Origin: Dethiosulfatarculus sandiegensis
GTDB taxonomy: Bacteria; Desulfobacterota; Desulfarculia; Desulfarculales; Desulfarculaceae
Reading direction: 5' to 3'
Length of the DNA stretch: 64,000 nt
Assembly: GCF_000931935.2 (NCBI RefSeq)
Contig: NZ_AZAC01000002.1
Coordinates: 240,174-304,173 of the forward strand
Positions 1 through 7,913 of this stretch are shown here, piece by piece; within the stretch, counting starts at the first letter, position 1; every line of letters begins with the position of its first letter. The notes beneath the pieces were generated by a model. The model ran no database searches. It was not told the origin of the DNA and saw only the letters and a list, made by a program, of their open reading frames with translations. A program made the position numbers and the translations under genes.

Positions 1-2
1 CT

Positions 3-89
3 GTGGGCAAGCCGGTTTTTGACTTCACCACCTTGGTCAACTTTGCCTTTTCCGGAATTCAGCGAAGGGAATTCACAGGGTTTGTCTGA
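3..89 (+). CDS. C-terminal end of an unidentified protein, possibly an Asp/Glu racemase-type enzyme (partial)
   Basis: The third forward frame is open from the window edge to a TGA at 87-89 and gives 28 residues, including a stretch like PVFDFTTLVNFAFSG and a final REFTGFV. The composition looks like real protein. It loosely recalls the tail of Asp/Glu/hydantoin racemase superfamily proteins, but this is recall, not an alignment. Another frame stays open to 141 with a less protein-like composition. If it is a racemase, it would sit directly upstream of an amino-acid ammonia-lyase. Confidence 0.35.
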   Translation: MGKPVFDFTTLVNFAFSGIQRREFTGFV

Positions 90-163
90 CATGCAAGGCG
101 AAAAAATGAGTGACCAGACTGATAGCCTGTTGAAACCGTAACTATTTCGTTTGGATAGCCATA

Positions 164-1156
164 GTGAGCAGAGAAAAGATGAACCGCCTGACTTTAAGGG
201 ACATTTATAAGGCGGCCGGGCGGTTGCGGAAAAGGGTGTTCAGAACACCGCTTCTGCAGTTTGAGGCCTTAAGCGGGCGCACTGGCAGAGAAATTTATAT
301 TAAGCCGGAATTTTTACAAAAAACCGGTTCGTTTAAGGTGCGTGGCGCATTTAACAGTTTGGGTTCTCTGAGCCCCAAACAGAAGGCGCAAGGGGTGATT
401 GCCTTTTCCACGGGCAACCACGGTCGGGCAGTGGCCCTGGTTGCAAGGGAAATGGGGATCAAGGCCCTTGTCTGCTGCTCAAAAAGGGTGCCTGACTTCA
501 GGGTGCGGGCCATACGGGACTTAGGCGCGGAAGTTCGGCAAGTGGGTCAAAGCCAGGACCAGGCTTATGAACATGCTCTGAAGATTCAAAAGGAACAGGG
601 GCTGACTATGATAGCGCCTTTTGATGATCCCCTGGTGATTGCCGGTCAAGGGACCATCGGCCTTGAGATTTTGGAAGACCTGCCCGGGCTGGATACGGTT
701 TTGGTCCCTCTTTCAGGCGGAGGCCTGATCTCGGGCATTGCTTTGGCCCTTAAAAGCGCTGATCCGAAGATAAAGGTGATCGGGGTCTCCATGGAGTCTG
801 CTCCGGCCATGCAGAAAAGCCTTGAAGCAGGCAAGCCGGTTGCTATTCCGGAGAAAGACAGCCTGGCCGATGCCCTTTTGGGCGGGATCGGCCTGGATAA
901 TCAATACACCTTTGACCTGTGCCGTCGGTTTGTGGATCAAACCCTGCTGGTGAATGAAGAGCAAATAGCAAAAGGAATCTATTACACACTCACCAGACAA
1001 AACCTGGTGCTGGAGGGCAGCGGAGCTGTGGGGATCAGTGTGCTTTTAGATCGTTTGCCGCCTGATCTTGGGAAAAAGGTGGTTGTGGTGGCCAGTGGAG
1101 GAAATCTGGAGAGCGGAATCTTGAGGAGGCTTTTGGCTGGTGCGCCTTTGATTTGA
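164..1156 (+). CDS. Threonine dehydratase / serine racemase-family PLP enzyme
   Basis: Fold-type II PLP enzyme that eliminates ammonia from a hydroxy amino acid (threonine to 2-oxobutanoate, serine to pyruvate). The Schiff-base lysine lies in KTGSFKVRGA (about residues 53-62) and the phosphate-binding glycine loop is SGGGLISG (about 184-191). At about 330 residues it lacks the C-terminal ACT domain of biosynthetic IlvA, so it matches the short catabolic TdcB / serine racemase / threo-3-hydroxyaspartate dehydratase group. The frame opens at GTG 164; ATG at 179 is an equally plausible start. A RidA homologue follows 66 bp downstream, which fits an enzyme releasing reactive enamine/imine. The family call is solid; the substrate is not resolved. 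Confidence 0.88.
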   Translation: MSREKMNRLTLRDIYKAAGRLRKRVFRTPLLQFEALSGRTGREIYIKPEFLQKTGSFKVRGAFNSLGSLSPKQKAQGVIAFSTGNHGRAVALVAREMGIKALVCCSKRVPDFRVRAIRDLGAEVRQVGQSQDQAYEHALKIQKEQGLTMIAPFDDPLVIAGQGTIGLEILEDLPGLDTVLVPLSGGGLISGIALALKSADPKIKVIGVSMESAPAMQKSLEAGKPVAIPEKDSLADALLGGIGLDNQYTFDLCRRFVDQTLLVNEEQIAKGIYYTLTRQNLVLEGSGAVGISVLLDRLPPDLGKKVVVVASGGNLESGILRRLLAGAPLI

Positions 1157-1222
1157 GAGAACGGACGATGAAAGGGAAAAACGTTCAATTATTAAATTTA
1201 CAATCTATATATTGGATAGATA

Positions 1223-1600
1223 ATGAAAAAGGAAATTATCTATACCGAAAAGGCGCCCGAGCCGGGTCACTATTCCCAGGCCATACGCGCGGCAGGTCTT
1301 TTATTTGTTTCCGGCCAGACGGCCGAAGATCCTGAAACCAATAGACCCGTGCATGGCTCCGCTAAGGAGCAGATTCGGATAATTATGAATAATATCAAGT
1401 CAATACTTGAAGAAGCCGGTAGCGGTCTCTCCAAGGTGGTTCGGGCGGATATTTATTTGTCATCTATGGATATAAAAGATGAATTTTCAGCCGCTTATAT
1501 TGAATATTTCCCCTCGGGCCCGCCTGCGCGCAATGCCGTGTGCGCAGGCGGTATAGATGATGGCCTGGATGTGGAAATTGAGGTTATAGCGCTTGCCTGA
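1223..1600 (+). CDS. ridA: RidA family enamine/imine deaminase
   Basis: A 125-residue RidA/YjgF/UK114 protein. RidA hydrolyses 2-aminoacrylate or 2-iminobutyrate, the unstable products of serine/threonine dehydratases, to the 2-oxo acid and ammonia. Family hallmarks are present: an N-terminal YSQAI segment, VSGQT, and the substrate-carboxylate-binding Arg in PARNAV, followed by the C-terminal VEIEVIA strand. Its place right after the PLP dehydratase is the textbook functional pairing. It is probably cotranscribed, since no terminator is seen in the 66 bp gap. Confidence 0.92.
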   Translation: MKKEIIYTEKAPEPGHYSQAIRAAGLLFVSGQTAEDPETNRPVHGSAKEQIRIIMNNIKSILEEAGSGLSKVVRADIYLSSMDIKDEFSAAYIEYFPSGPPARNAVCAGGIDDGLDVEIEVIALA

Positions 1601-1676
1601 ACCAGTCTGATTCGAGAAGCCAGTAAACGCTGAAAACGGTTTCCTGAAAAAAATTAACAGGAGCCTAGGAGAAGTG

Positions 1677-1706
1677 TTGACAAAATAGCGGATTATTGTT
1701 TTAAAT
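1677..1706 (+). promoter_or_regulatory. Candidate sigma-70 promoter for the U32-like / panB1 genes
   Basis: TTGACA at 1677-1682 matches the -35 consensus exactly. After 18 bp comes TTAAAT at 1701-1706, four of six to the -10 consensus. It lies about 100 bp before the ATG at 1806, in an otherwise AT-rich spacer. It would start a transcription unit separate from ridA. Confidence 0.5.
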
Positions 1707-1805
1707 ATAGAACAACAATTCAACATAATGGACATATGCTCTCCCGGGGGGCAAAGTAACTCCGGCAGGGCCAAACAAGCAAAATTGCTCCACAGTGAGG
1801 GAAAA

Positions 1806-2756
1806 ATGGCTAGCGAAGTAATGGATAAAATTCGAGAGTACATGAAATCCGAAGGCATCCCCATCCAAGACGGTCCTCCCCTGCCTTCTTCCGAGAAATC
1901 CTTCCCCGACGGCGCTCACTGGCGTATTGAGATCGCAGGCGTGGAAAGGGCCAGCACCATGGAGGCCATGATCAAAGAGGCCGACAGGCGGGGTGTGGTG
2001 GTGCATCGTGCCATTGCCACTGTGGGCGGCAGCACTTACTGCGATTTTCAGGAGCTTAAGGATATGGCCACCATGGCCAATGAGGCCAAGATAGAGTTGG
2101 TCACTGTGGTGGGGCATCGCAAGGCCTGGGATGTGGGGGCAAGAGAGATCAGCAACCCCGAAGGGGCTATGCAGGGATTCCGCCTGCGGGGTCAGAACAA
2201 TATTGTTTATCACCTGGCCGATATGATGCGGAATATCGAGGCCGGTCACCGTGGTTTTCTGGTCTTTGACGAAGGCGTGCTTAAGATAGCCTGCGGAATG
2301 AGGGCCAAGGGGATCATTCCCACCGAGACCATTTTTAAATTTTCCGTGTTCGGCGGTTACTGCTCTGCGGCCGGTGGGCAGATCATTGAACAGATAGGGG
2401 TGGACTCGATCAACCCCTTGAGTGATGTGAGCCTGGGCATTCTCTCCAGCATGCGTGAAGGGCTTAATGTGCCCCTGGACGTCTACACCATTATTGTGGA
2501 CGCCTTTGGCGGCATGTATCGGGTTTATGAGGCGCCTGAAATGGCCAGAGTGGCTGCGCCGATCTATTTCAAGATCGAGCCGGGCACCTCCGAAGGCGAT
2601 ATCTACAAGCCCTGGGCCTTTGAATCATTCCATCAGGAACTTGTGCGCGAAAAGGTCAAAATGGCAGAGGTTATCTGCGAAACAATGGATAAACACGCGC
2701 CCGAGCTGAAGACCTCACCTGCCGGACCGGCGGATCTGAGCCTGCCTGTGGTTTGA
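1806..2756 (+). CDS. Peptidase U32-like TIM-barrel protein, function unknown
   Basis: A 316-residue soluble protein. The open frame begins at 1728, but ATG 1806 is preferred because a GAGG Shine-Dalgarno sequence lies just upstream. It resembles proteins usually auto-annotated as U32 peptidase-like: a barrel-type alternation, a GFLVFDEG segment, a SINPLSDVSLGIL segment and a YEAPEMARVAAPIYFK segment. It lacks the Cys-rich signature of true U32 RNA-hydroxylation proteins such as the gene at 28651, so the peptidase label should not be trusted. It precedes panB1 by 149 bp, in a spacer with overlapping inverted repeats. A role in the same hydroxy/oxo-acid metabolism is inferred from context only. 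Confidence 0.7.
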   Translation: MASEVMDKIREYMKSEGIPIQDGPPLPSSEKSFPDGAHWRIEIAGVERASTMEAMIKEADRRGVVVHRAIATVGGSTYCDFQELKDMATMANEAKIELVTVVGHRKAWDVGAREISNPEGAMQGFRLRGQNNIVYHLADMMRNIEAGHRGFLVFDEGVLKIACGMRAKGIIPTETIFKFSVFGGYCSAAGGQIIEQIGVDSINPLSDVSLGILSSMREGLNVPLDVYTIIVDAFGGMYRVYEAPEMARVAAPIYFKIEPGTSEGDIYKPWAFESFHQELVREKVKMAEVICETMDKHAPELKTSPAGPADLSLPVV

Positions 2757-2767
2757 TTTTCAGTTAA

Positions 2768-2821
2768 CCCCGGATCCTTCAAACCAGCCGCTTGCATCGA
2801 TCCGGGGGTGAGCTGGTTTGA
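2768..2821 (+). promoter_or_regulatory. Two overlapping perfect inverted repeats upstream of panB1
   Basis: Stem 1 pairs CCCCGGATC (2768-2776) with GATCCGGGG (2799-2807). Stem 2 pairs TCAAACCAGC (2779-2788) with GCTGGTTTGA (2812-2821). The 5' arm of stem 2 lies inside the loop of stem 1 and its 3' arm outside, a pseudoknot-like topology. With connecting loops of only 2 and 4 nt the two are more likely mutually exclusive. There is no T-tract, so it is not a simple terminator. It lies 85 nt upstream of the panB1 start codon. Confidence 0.5.
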
Positions 2822-2905
2822 TACTTCCGGGGTATGCCCGCTAGTTTAGATAGGCCTTTTCAGTGGGCAGATAACAAAATCCATATAAATAACCAAGGAG
2901 CCGAC

Positions 2906-3757
2906 ATGGCTAAAAAAATAAGTATCTTTGATCTGGTGCAGATGAAGGCAAAGGGCGAAAAGATAGCCTGGCTTACCAGTTATGATTATCCCACCGCCCA
3001 GTTCGCCCAAAAGGCGGGCATGGAAATGCTTTTGGTGGGTGACTCTTTGGGCATGTGCGTCTATGGATATAACGGCACGGTTCCCGTAACCATGGATCAG
3101 TGCATTTGCCATTCCGAGGCAGTGCGCAGGGGCGCTCCCAATTGCTTTGTGGTGGGGGATATGCCTTTTGCCTCTTATCAGATATCTGATGAGGATGCGG
3201 TGATGAACGCGGCCCGCTTTTTAAAGGAAGCGGATGTGGATGCCATCAAGCTGGAGGGTGGAGTGCGCATCACCTCCCGCATAAAGGCCATTACAGAGGC
3301 GGGAATCAACGTTATCGGGCATATCGGCCTCACTCCCCAAAGCTCGGGTCAATTGGGGGGGCACAAGGCCCAGGGCCGTACGGCCGAGACTGCCAAGTTG
3401 GTGGTGGAAGACGCCTTGGCGGTAGAGGAGGCCGGAGCCCAGATGCTTTTGGTGGAGGCTGTGCCGCCGGAGGTGACCGAATACATCTGGAAGACCCTGG
3501 ATATCCCGGTTTTGAGTATCGGGGCAGGGCCTCATTGTGATGGGCAGCTTTTGATAGTAAGCGACCTTATCGGCCAATTCCAGGCGTTCACCCCCAAATT
3601 TGTAAAGAAATACTGCAACGTGGCTGAAGTCATCACAAACGCCATGCAGGAATACGTTAAGGATGTCAAGGCGGTTAAGTTTCCAGATCAGGATAAATAC
3701 TGCTACCACATGGTGGAGGGCGAAGAGGATAAGTTCAAGGAACTTATGAAAAGGTAG
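2906..3757 (+). CDS. panB: 3-methyl-2-oxobutanoate hydroxymethyltransferase-like protein, copy 1
   Basis: PanB-family TIM-barrel enzyme, 283 residues. PanB transfers hydroxymethyl from 5,10-methylene-THF to a 2-oxo acid and is reversible. Start at ATG 2906 follows AAGGAG; the frame itself opens at 2834. Metal and catalytic residues are kept: Asp46 in VGDSLG, Asp85 in GDMPF, Lys115/Glu117 in KLEGG, Glu184 in VEAVPPE. Where typical biosynthetic PanB has a GHDxTLPVT loop, this protein has YGYNGTVPVT, shared with the second copy at 42903. There is no panC or panD nearby, and its neighbours are a dehydratase, RidA and a U32-like protein, so a non-pantothenate role is possible. Confidence 0.88.
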   Translation: MAKKISIFDLVQMKAKGEKIAWLTSYDYPTAQFAQKAGMEMLLVGDSLGMCVYGYNGTVPVTMDQCICHSEAVRRGAPNCFVVGDMPFASYQISDEDAVMNAARFLKEADVDAIKLEGGVRITSRIKAITEAGINVIGHIGLTPQSSGQLGGHKAQGRTAETAKLVVEDALAVEEAGAQMLLVEAVPPEVTEYIWKTLDIPVLSIGAGPHCDGQLLIVSDLIGQFQAFTPKFVKKYCNVAEVITNAMQEYVKDVKAVKFPDQDKYCYHMVEGEEDKFKELMKR

Positions 3758-3800
3758 ATCTGTCTTTTATTATTCCTTGAAGCTTGACTGATCGTCTTTT

Positions 3801-3844
3801 TGTTATCCAGGGGGCATGGGGCAGGTCCCCCTGGATAACATTTT
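3801..3844 (+). terminator. Hairpin downstream of panB1, probable terminator
   Basis: A perfect 14-bp inverted repeat (TGTTATCCAGGGGG at 3801-3814 and its complement at 3827-3840) has a 12-nt loop and is followed by a short TTTT. It lies 44 bp after the panB1 stop codon. The T-tract is weak. Confidence 0.55.
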
Positions 3845-3932
3845 CCGGGCGGTTTTTGTTTGCCTGGTTTTTAAAACTTCTGACGCCAACTTGGTTTTTA
3901 GTTCTGCGGAACCATACGGCTGTTACCTTCAA

Positions 3933-4157
3933 TTATCCCGGGCTGGAGCTGTCTTCTTCGATTTCCCGCAATAAAAGATCGTAGCTCTCACCGTTAATGT
4001 CATAGTCTGCTGCATCGGCCAGGTTTTTGAATATCAGATAGTTCAGTTTCATATCATTTTGCTGTGCTGTTTCCATCAGCTTCCACCATAGTTTCAGCGG
4101 CATGGTGATTTCTACTTTGACGTTTGAATCGGGACTGGGCAGTTCTATACTTGTCAT
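3933..4157 (-). CDS. Small hypothetical protein, possible ribbon-helix-helix type
   Basis: A 74-residue reading frame on the minus strand with GGAG seven bases before its ATG, which supports translation. The sequence starts with a short strand (VKVEITMP), then a helix (LKLWWKLMETAQQ), a turn and a second helix (LNYLIFKNLADAA), and ends in an acidic tail. This layout is compatible with a ribbon-helix-helix DNA-binding or antitoxin-like protein, but no family was recognised. No toxin partner is visible next to it. It is transcribed toward panB1 and away from the membrane-protein gene to its right. Confidence 0.5.
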   Translation of the reverse strand: MTSIELPSPDSNVKVEITMPLKLWWKLMETAQQNDMKLNYLIFKNLADAADYDINGESYDLLLREIEEDSSSPG

Positions 4158-4586
4158 TTCAGGACTCCGGTTGTTGATTTACCTGCGTGGAATACGCCTG
4201 GAATCAGGTGTTGTTTCTGTTTGTATCAGTTTATATCTAAACTAAAAATACTAAAAATTTATTTATTTATCGTGAATCGATCAGATTGTGGGGAAGGAGA
4301 GAATTTTGACTGAAACATATTGTGATTTTGGGTTGAATGCTCGCGTTAAGTAAACCGGGAGTATTGGGGAAATTTTGTAAATATTTGTTATTTATTATTA
4401 TATTAATAGGTTAAATTGCTGTTTACTCCGCTTTTCATTCTGCTTGCCCTTGATTCGGGTTTCTTGGAGAATTTGTTTTGCATTTGCCATTTTAAAGAAA
4501 AGAGCCTTAGCCTGAATAGTAGGGGAGACTTGATTTTTGATAGGTCATATTCCATTTTGTGCCCATTTTGGAAAAGGGCGGTTCCA
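4158..4586. other. AT-rich divergent intergenic spacer
   Basis: This spacer separates the leftward 74-residue gene from the rightward membrane-protein gene. It is strongly AT-rich around 4220-4420 and should hold both promoters, but I could not fix -35/-10 boxes with confidence. An upstream in-frame extension of the rightward gene (from 4416) is open but reads unlike protein. Confidence 0.4.
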
Positions 4587-5135
4587 GTGAGCATTCTTTC
4601 TAAAATCGGCTGGGGTTTTTCAATTTTTCTTGTAGCCGCGGGTGTGGGCCTTTTGTTTTGGCTGGATGTATTCCTGGGGTCTTTTTTTGCGGTTTTTACC
4701 GGGGTTGTCTGCTGGTATGTTTTTTGGGTTATAATGAAAAAAACAAATGTGAAGATTCAGTCCTGTGCTCGCAGGCTGGGGCTGGATTTCACCTCTCATC
4801 CTTTTCGTTATGGCTTTATCTCCGGAACCTATAAAAAAAGGCCTGTTAAAATAAGCTATGAAAGCTCCCGCGTATTTGGTTCGGGAACCATGGCAGTGTT
4901 GGAAGGGGCGCCGCCGGGATTCGCAGCCTTGGATGTGGAAAATGTCACCCAGATCAAAATGGGGCATAAAGCGGGAAAGGTTCCTGAAAAGTTGCTGGAA
5001 ACCGGACCACCGCCCGTAATGGTAAAAGGTTTTGAGCTAAAGATGATTTTAACCGGGGTGTGCACTGATTTTGATTCTCTTAATCTCGCTCTTAAACACC
5101 TTTCTGCTCATGCCGTGGATTTAGAAGCAAAGTAA
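4587..5135 (+). CDS. Hypothetical membrane protein with two N-terminal transmembrane segments
   Basis: About 182 residues when started at GTG 4587, which has AAGGG nine bases upstream; the frame is open from 4416. Two hydrophobic helices (about residues 5-25 and 28-50 of the trimmed protein) precede a soluble C-terminal domain with the segment YGFISGTYKKRPVKISYE, which probably faces the cytoplasm. It recalls DUF3137-like membrane proteins weakly. No function is assigned. It stands alone between AT-rich spacers. Confidence 0.6.
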   Translation: MSILSKIGWGFSIFLVAAGVGLLFWLDVFLGSFFAVFTGVVCWYVFWVIMKKTNVKIQSCARRLGLDFTSHPFRYGFISGTYKKRPVKISYESSRVFGSGTMAVLEGAPPGFAALDVENVTQIKMGHKAGKVPEKLLETGPPPVMVKGFELKMILTGVCTDFDSLNLALKHLSAHAVDLEAK

Positions 5136-5339
5136 TCATATACTATTTCTTTGAAAAATATTCGATTAAGTAGCGCAATGATCGGGTTTTTAACCAAATA
5201 AGAACCATGTGGTGTTGGCCCTTAATATAACAAAGTAAAATAATTTAATTTATAGAAAAAATAATATTTATTATCGACTTAACCTGTTGGTAGGGTAAAT
5301 TTCACGCTTTAACTTTTTTCAGCATTTGGACAGGTAGTC

Positions 5340-6218
5340 ATGGCCAACACCCAAATAAACCCTGACCAAGTACAAGAGTTTGCGGCTTTACAAAAAAAAA
5401 TAATCAGGCGGCGTTTTCTGGAGAGCGTTGCCCTAGTTTTGTTAGCCTTGACCATAATTGCCCTGCCTCTCTCTCTTATGCGCATCTTCTCCACTGGCAT
5501 GCATTTTAACCACATCATTCATTTGATTCTTGGTGTAGTAATTTTGAGTGGCTTTTTTTTACGTAAAAAGCTAAGCGATATCTGGTTGATTGTATCGATA
5601 TTGGGCATTTTTATCGTGTTAAGTATTTCGTCTTTTTTGCAGTACAGTGTAGTCTCGGCCGGTTTTTATTTTGCCGGAGCGGCTATTTTTGTAGCCGGAT
5701 TATGTTTGGGCGTCTGGGGCGGAGTTATTTGCGCGGTTTTCTTTATGGTCACAACAATAATTATCGCCCATATGTGGGTGGCCGGATATCTGGTTTTTCC
5801 GGTTGATGTAAGGCAATATATTCTGCTGCCTTCGGTTTGGGGCACTCTCGCCATATCTTTTATAATTACAACCGCTGTGTTTTTTGTATCGGCTACCGGC
5901 CTTTTATCAGATTTCAATAAGTTGGTGGATACCATAGAAAAGCAGAAACAAAAAATAGAAGAAAAAACAAAAGATTTGAGTATGGCTAACAAAGATCTCA
6001 AAGAGGCCATGACGCAAGTAAAAACCTTGCACGGTCTGCTTCCCATTTGCGCCAGATGCAAAAAAATACGTAATGACAAAGGCTATTGGCAGCAGGTCGA
6101 GGATTATGTTGCTCGTCGCACTCATGCCGAGTTTACCCACAGCCTGTGTCCGGAATGCGTGCGAGAGCTTTATCCTGACCTCGCCGATAGGGTGCTTAAG
6201 CCGGAAAATGAAGGTTGA
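5340..6218 (+). CDS. Integral membrane sensor-like protein with C-terminal Cys4 zinc-type motif
   Basis: 292 residues. Residues 27-190 contain about six hydrophobic helices, a MASE-like sensor arrangement. A charged coiled coil follows at about 193-230, then a tail carrying CARCKK (Cys237, Cys240) and CPEC (Cys270, Cys273), with His267 just before the second pair. The tail pattern 'GLLPICxxCKKIRxDxGYW ... H.LCPEC...LYP' recurs at the C-terminus of many PAS and response-regulator proteins of Desulfobacterota, and its role is not known to me. There is no kinase, GGDEF or HTH domain, so any signalling must go through this small putative zinc module. Followed by a terminator. Confidence 0.7.
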   Translation: MANTQINPDQVQEFAALQKKIIRRRFLESVALVLLALTIIALPLSLMRIFSTGMHFNHIIHLILGVVILSGFFLRKKLSDIWLIVSILGIFIVLSISSFLQYSVVSAGFYFAGAAIFVAGLCLGVWGGVICAVFFMVTTIIIAHMWVAGYLVFPVDVRQYILLPSVWGTLAISFIITTAVFFVSATGLLSDFNKLVDTIEKQKQKIEEKTKDLSMANKDLKEAMTQVKTLHGLLPICARCKKIRNDKGYWQQVEDYVARRTHAEFTHSLCPECVRELYPDLADRVLKPENEG

Positions 6219-6316
6219 CCGGTTATTTTCTGTTTACAATCCGGATGCCAAAGCCGTCTAAAATTGGAACCTGTCGCTGAAAGCTACCCTGCATAGTAAA
6301 TATGGGATTAATGTGA

Positions 6317-6354
6317 AAAAATAACCCTGAATCCGCAATTGGCGGGTTATTTTT
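6317..6354 (+). terminator. Rho-independent terminator
   Basis: AAAAATAACCC (6317-6327) pairs with GGGTTATTTTT (6344-6354), giving an 11-bp stem with built-in A and T tracts. It lies about 100 bp after the stop of the zinc-motif membrane protein and before the multicopper oxidase promoter, and could act in both directions. Confidence 0.75.
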
Positions 6355-6417
6355 ATGCAGTTCTGATTTGCTCTTCTTTTAAAAAAAACAAGCATTACCT
6401 ATAGATGTGTTTAGGCA

Positions 6418-6433
6418 TATTATTTGCTAGTAT
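6418..6433 (+). promoter_or_regulatory. Shared upstream element of the multicopper oxidase genes, copy 1
   Basis: TATTATTTGCTAGTAT lies 26 bp upstream of the first multicopper oxidase start. It is nearly identical to 8299-8315 (one T fewer) in front of the second oxidase. It contains TGCTAGTAT, which reads as an extended -10 box. The sharing points to a common promoter or regulator site. Confidence 0.5.
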
Positions 6434-6459
6434 TTTAATATGAAATATTGGAGGTAATT

Positions 6460-7887
6460 ATGCCCATGGATCGAAGAAGGTTTTTACTAAGTTCCGGAAC
6501 CCTGGCCCTGGCCTGCCTGCTGCCTGTACCTTCACTGGCCAAAAGTCCCGTTCCCAATAACCTTAGATCGTTTGATCTCACCGCCGGACTTGCCAGTACA
6601 AATCTAGGAACAGACAGGACGTTCAGGGTTTGGAGTTATAATCAGGGCATCCCCGGTCCGGTGATTCGGGTTCGGACAGATGATGTACTCAAGGTAAATT
6701 TTCGTAATAAGTTGCCACATCCCAGCACGGTTCACTGGCATGGCCTGCCGGTTCCCAACTCCATGGATGGAGTGCCCGGAGTGACCCAACAGGCAGTGTT
6801 GCCAGGGGATAGTTTTACTTATGAGTTCCCCTGTAAGCCGTCCGGCACCTATATTTATCATTCCCATCAGGGGCTTCAACTTGATCGGGGCCTTTATGGG
6901 GCTTTGATAGTGGATGATCCCAACGATTCCCTGACCCACGACCAGGATTTTGTATTGGTTTTGGAAGATTGGGCTATGGTCGACGGAGGCGGGCCCGAGG
7001 CCGGTAAACGCAAACCGGCAGGCCGCATGATGCATGGCGGCCGGGGTATGATGAGGGGCCCAGGCGGCTGGTCTGGAAGCGGACCCTTATCTGAACCGGT
7101 TTATAACGCCTATGCAGTAAACGGCAGGATTTATCCTCACACCAAGCCGGTTAAGTTGAAAAAAGGAGAAAAGGTAAGGCTCCGGGTCTGCAATGCTTCT
7201 TCAAGCACCATATATGATCTGCGCTTGGCCGGTCATTCCTTTACCATAGTCCGCACCGATGGCCGCCCCATTAAGCCCGTTAAGGCAGAGGTGCTTCGTA
7301 TTGGCATGGGTGAACGCTATGACCTTGAGCTTGTGGCCGATAATCCGGGAAACTGGCTTTTGGGAGCCTACGAGTCCGGCTGGGGAGAGAGCGGGCTGAA
7401 ATTACCTTTTGTGTATGAAGGTAAAGAGGATATTAAACCCGTTGCTCCTTCTTTCAGACGTGGGTTGGCTTATCCGGGGTATTTTGATTTTCAGGCTGCT
7501 GCGCCTTCGACTGAAGCTTATCAGGAGCCGGCTCGTTGGTACAGGCAGGTGCTATCCGGTGGAATGCATTCTCCTTATTGGACAATAAATGGGCGCGGAT
7601 ACCCGGATTCCGAGGTCCTAAGGGCAGACCTGGGTCAGGTGGTGCGCCTGGCCTACATAAACCACAGTCATATGCCCCATCCCATGCATCTACACGGACA
7701 TTTTTTTAAGCTGGTAAACCCTTCTTTGCCTCCTGAAAAATGGATATCAAAAGACACTCTGATAGTTGACCCCATGCAAAGGCTGGAGGTGCAGTTTTTG
7801 GCGGATAATCCGGGAGACTGGTTCCATCATTGCCACCACCTCTATCACATGGAAGCAGGCATGGCCAATATCGTAAGGGTTGCTTGA
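6460..7887 (+). CDS. Multicopper oxidase, Tat-exported
   Basis: 475 residues from ATG 6460, which has GGAGG five bases upstream (the TTG at 6448 is less likely). The N-terminus MPMDRRRFLLSSG plus a hydrophobic stretch ending near SLAKS is a twin-arginine signal. All copper-ligand motifs are present: HWHG (His92, His94), HSH (His134, His136), HPMHLHGHFF and HCHHLYHMEAGM near the C-terminus. This gives a three-cupredoxin laccase/CopA/CueO-type enzyme. A Met/His/Gly-rich loop at about 190-204 could bind Cu(I). It probably oxidises cuprous or other metal ions in the periplasm. It is followed by a SHOCT-tail protein and a second oxidase. Confidence 0.92.
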   Translation: MPMDRRRFLLSSGTLALACLLPVPSLAKSPVPNNLRSFDLTAGLASTNLGTDRTFRVWSYNQGIPGPVIRVRTDDVLKVNFRNKLPHPSTVHWHGLPVPNSMDGVPGVTQQAVLPGDSFTYEFPCKPSGTYIYHSHQGLQLDRGLYGALIVDDPNDSLTHDQDFVLVLEDWAMVDGGGPEAGKRKPAGRMMHGGRGMMRGPGGWSGSGPLSEPVYNAYAVNGRIYPHTKPVKLKKGEKVRLRVCNASSSTIYDLRLAGHSFTIVRTDGRPIKPVKAEVLRIGMGERYDLELVADNPGNWLLGAYESGWGESGLKLPFVYEGKEDIKPVAPSFRRGLAYPGYFDFQAAAPSTEAYQEPARWYRQVLSGGMHSPYWTINGRGYPDSEVLRADLGQVVRLAYINHSHMPHPMHLHGHFFKLVNPSLPPEKWISKDTLIVDPMQRLEVQFLADNPGDWFHHCHHLYHMEAGMANIVRVA

Positions 7888-7913
7888 AAACCACTAATGA
7901 AAGGAAATCCCTA

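Noticed and set aside
1..141. Alternative first-frame reading open to 141
   Set aside because: The residues are Pro/Ser/Thr-rich and shadow-like; the third frame ending at 89 looks more like protein.
1728..1805. N-terminal extension of the U32-like protein
   Set aside because: The 26 extra codons have odd composition and no ribosome site, while ATG 1806 has GAGG at proper spacing.
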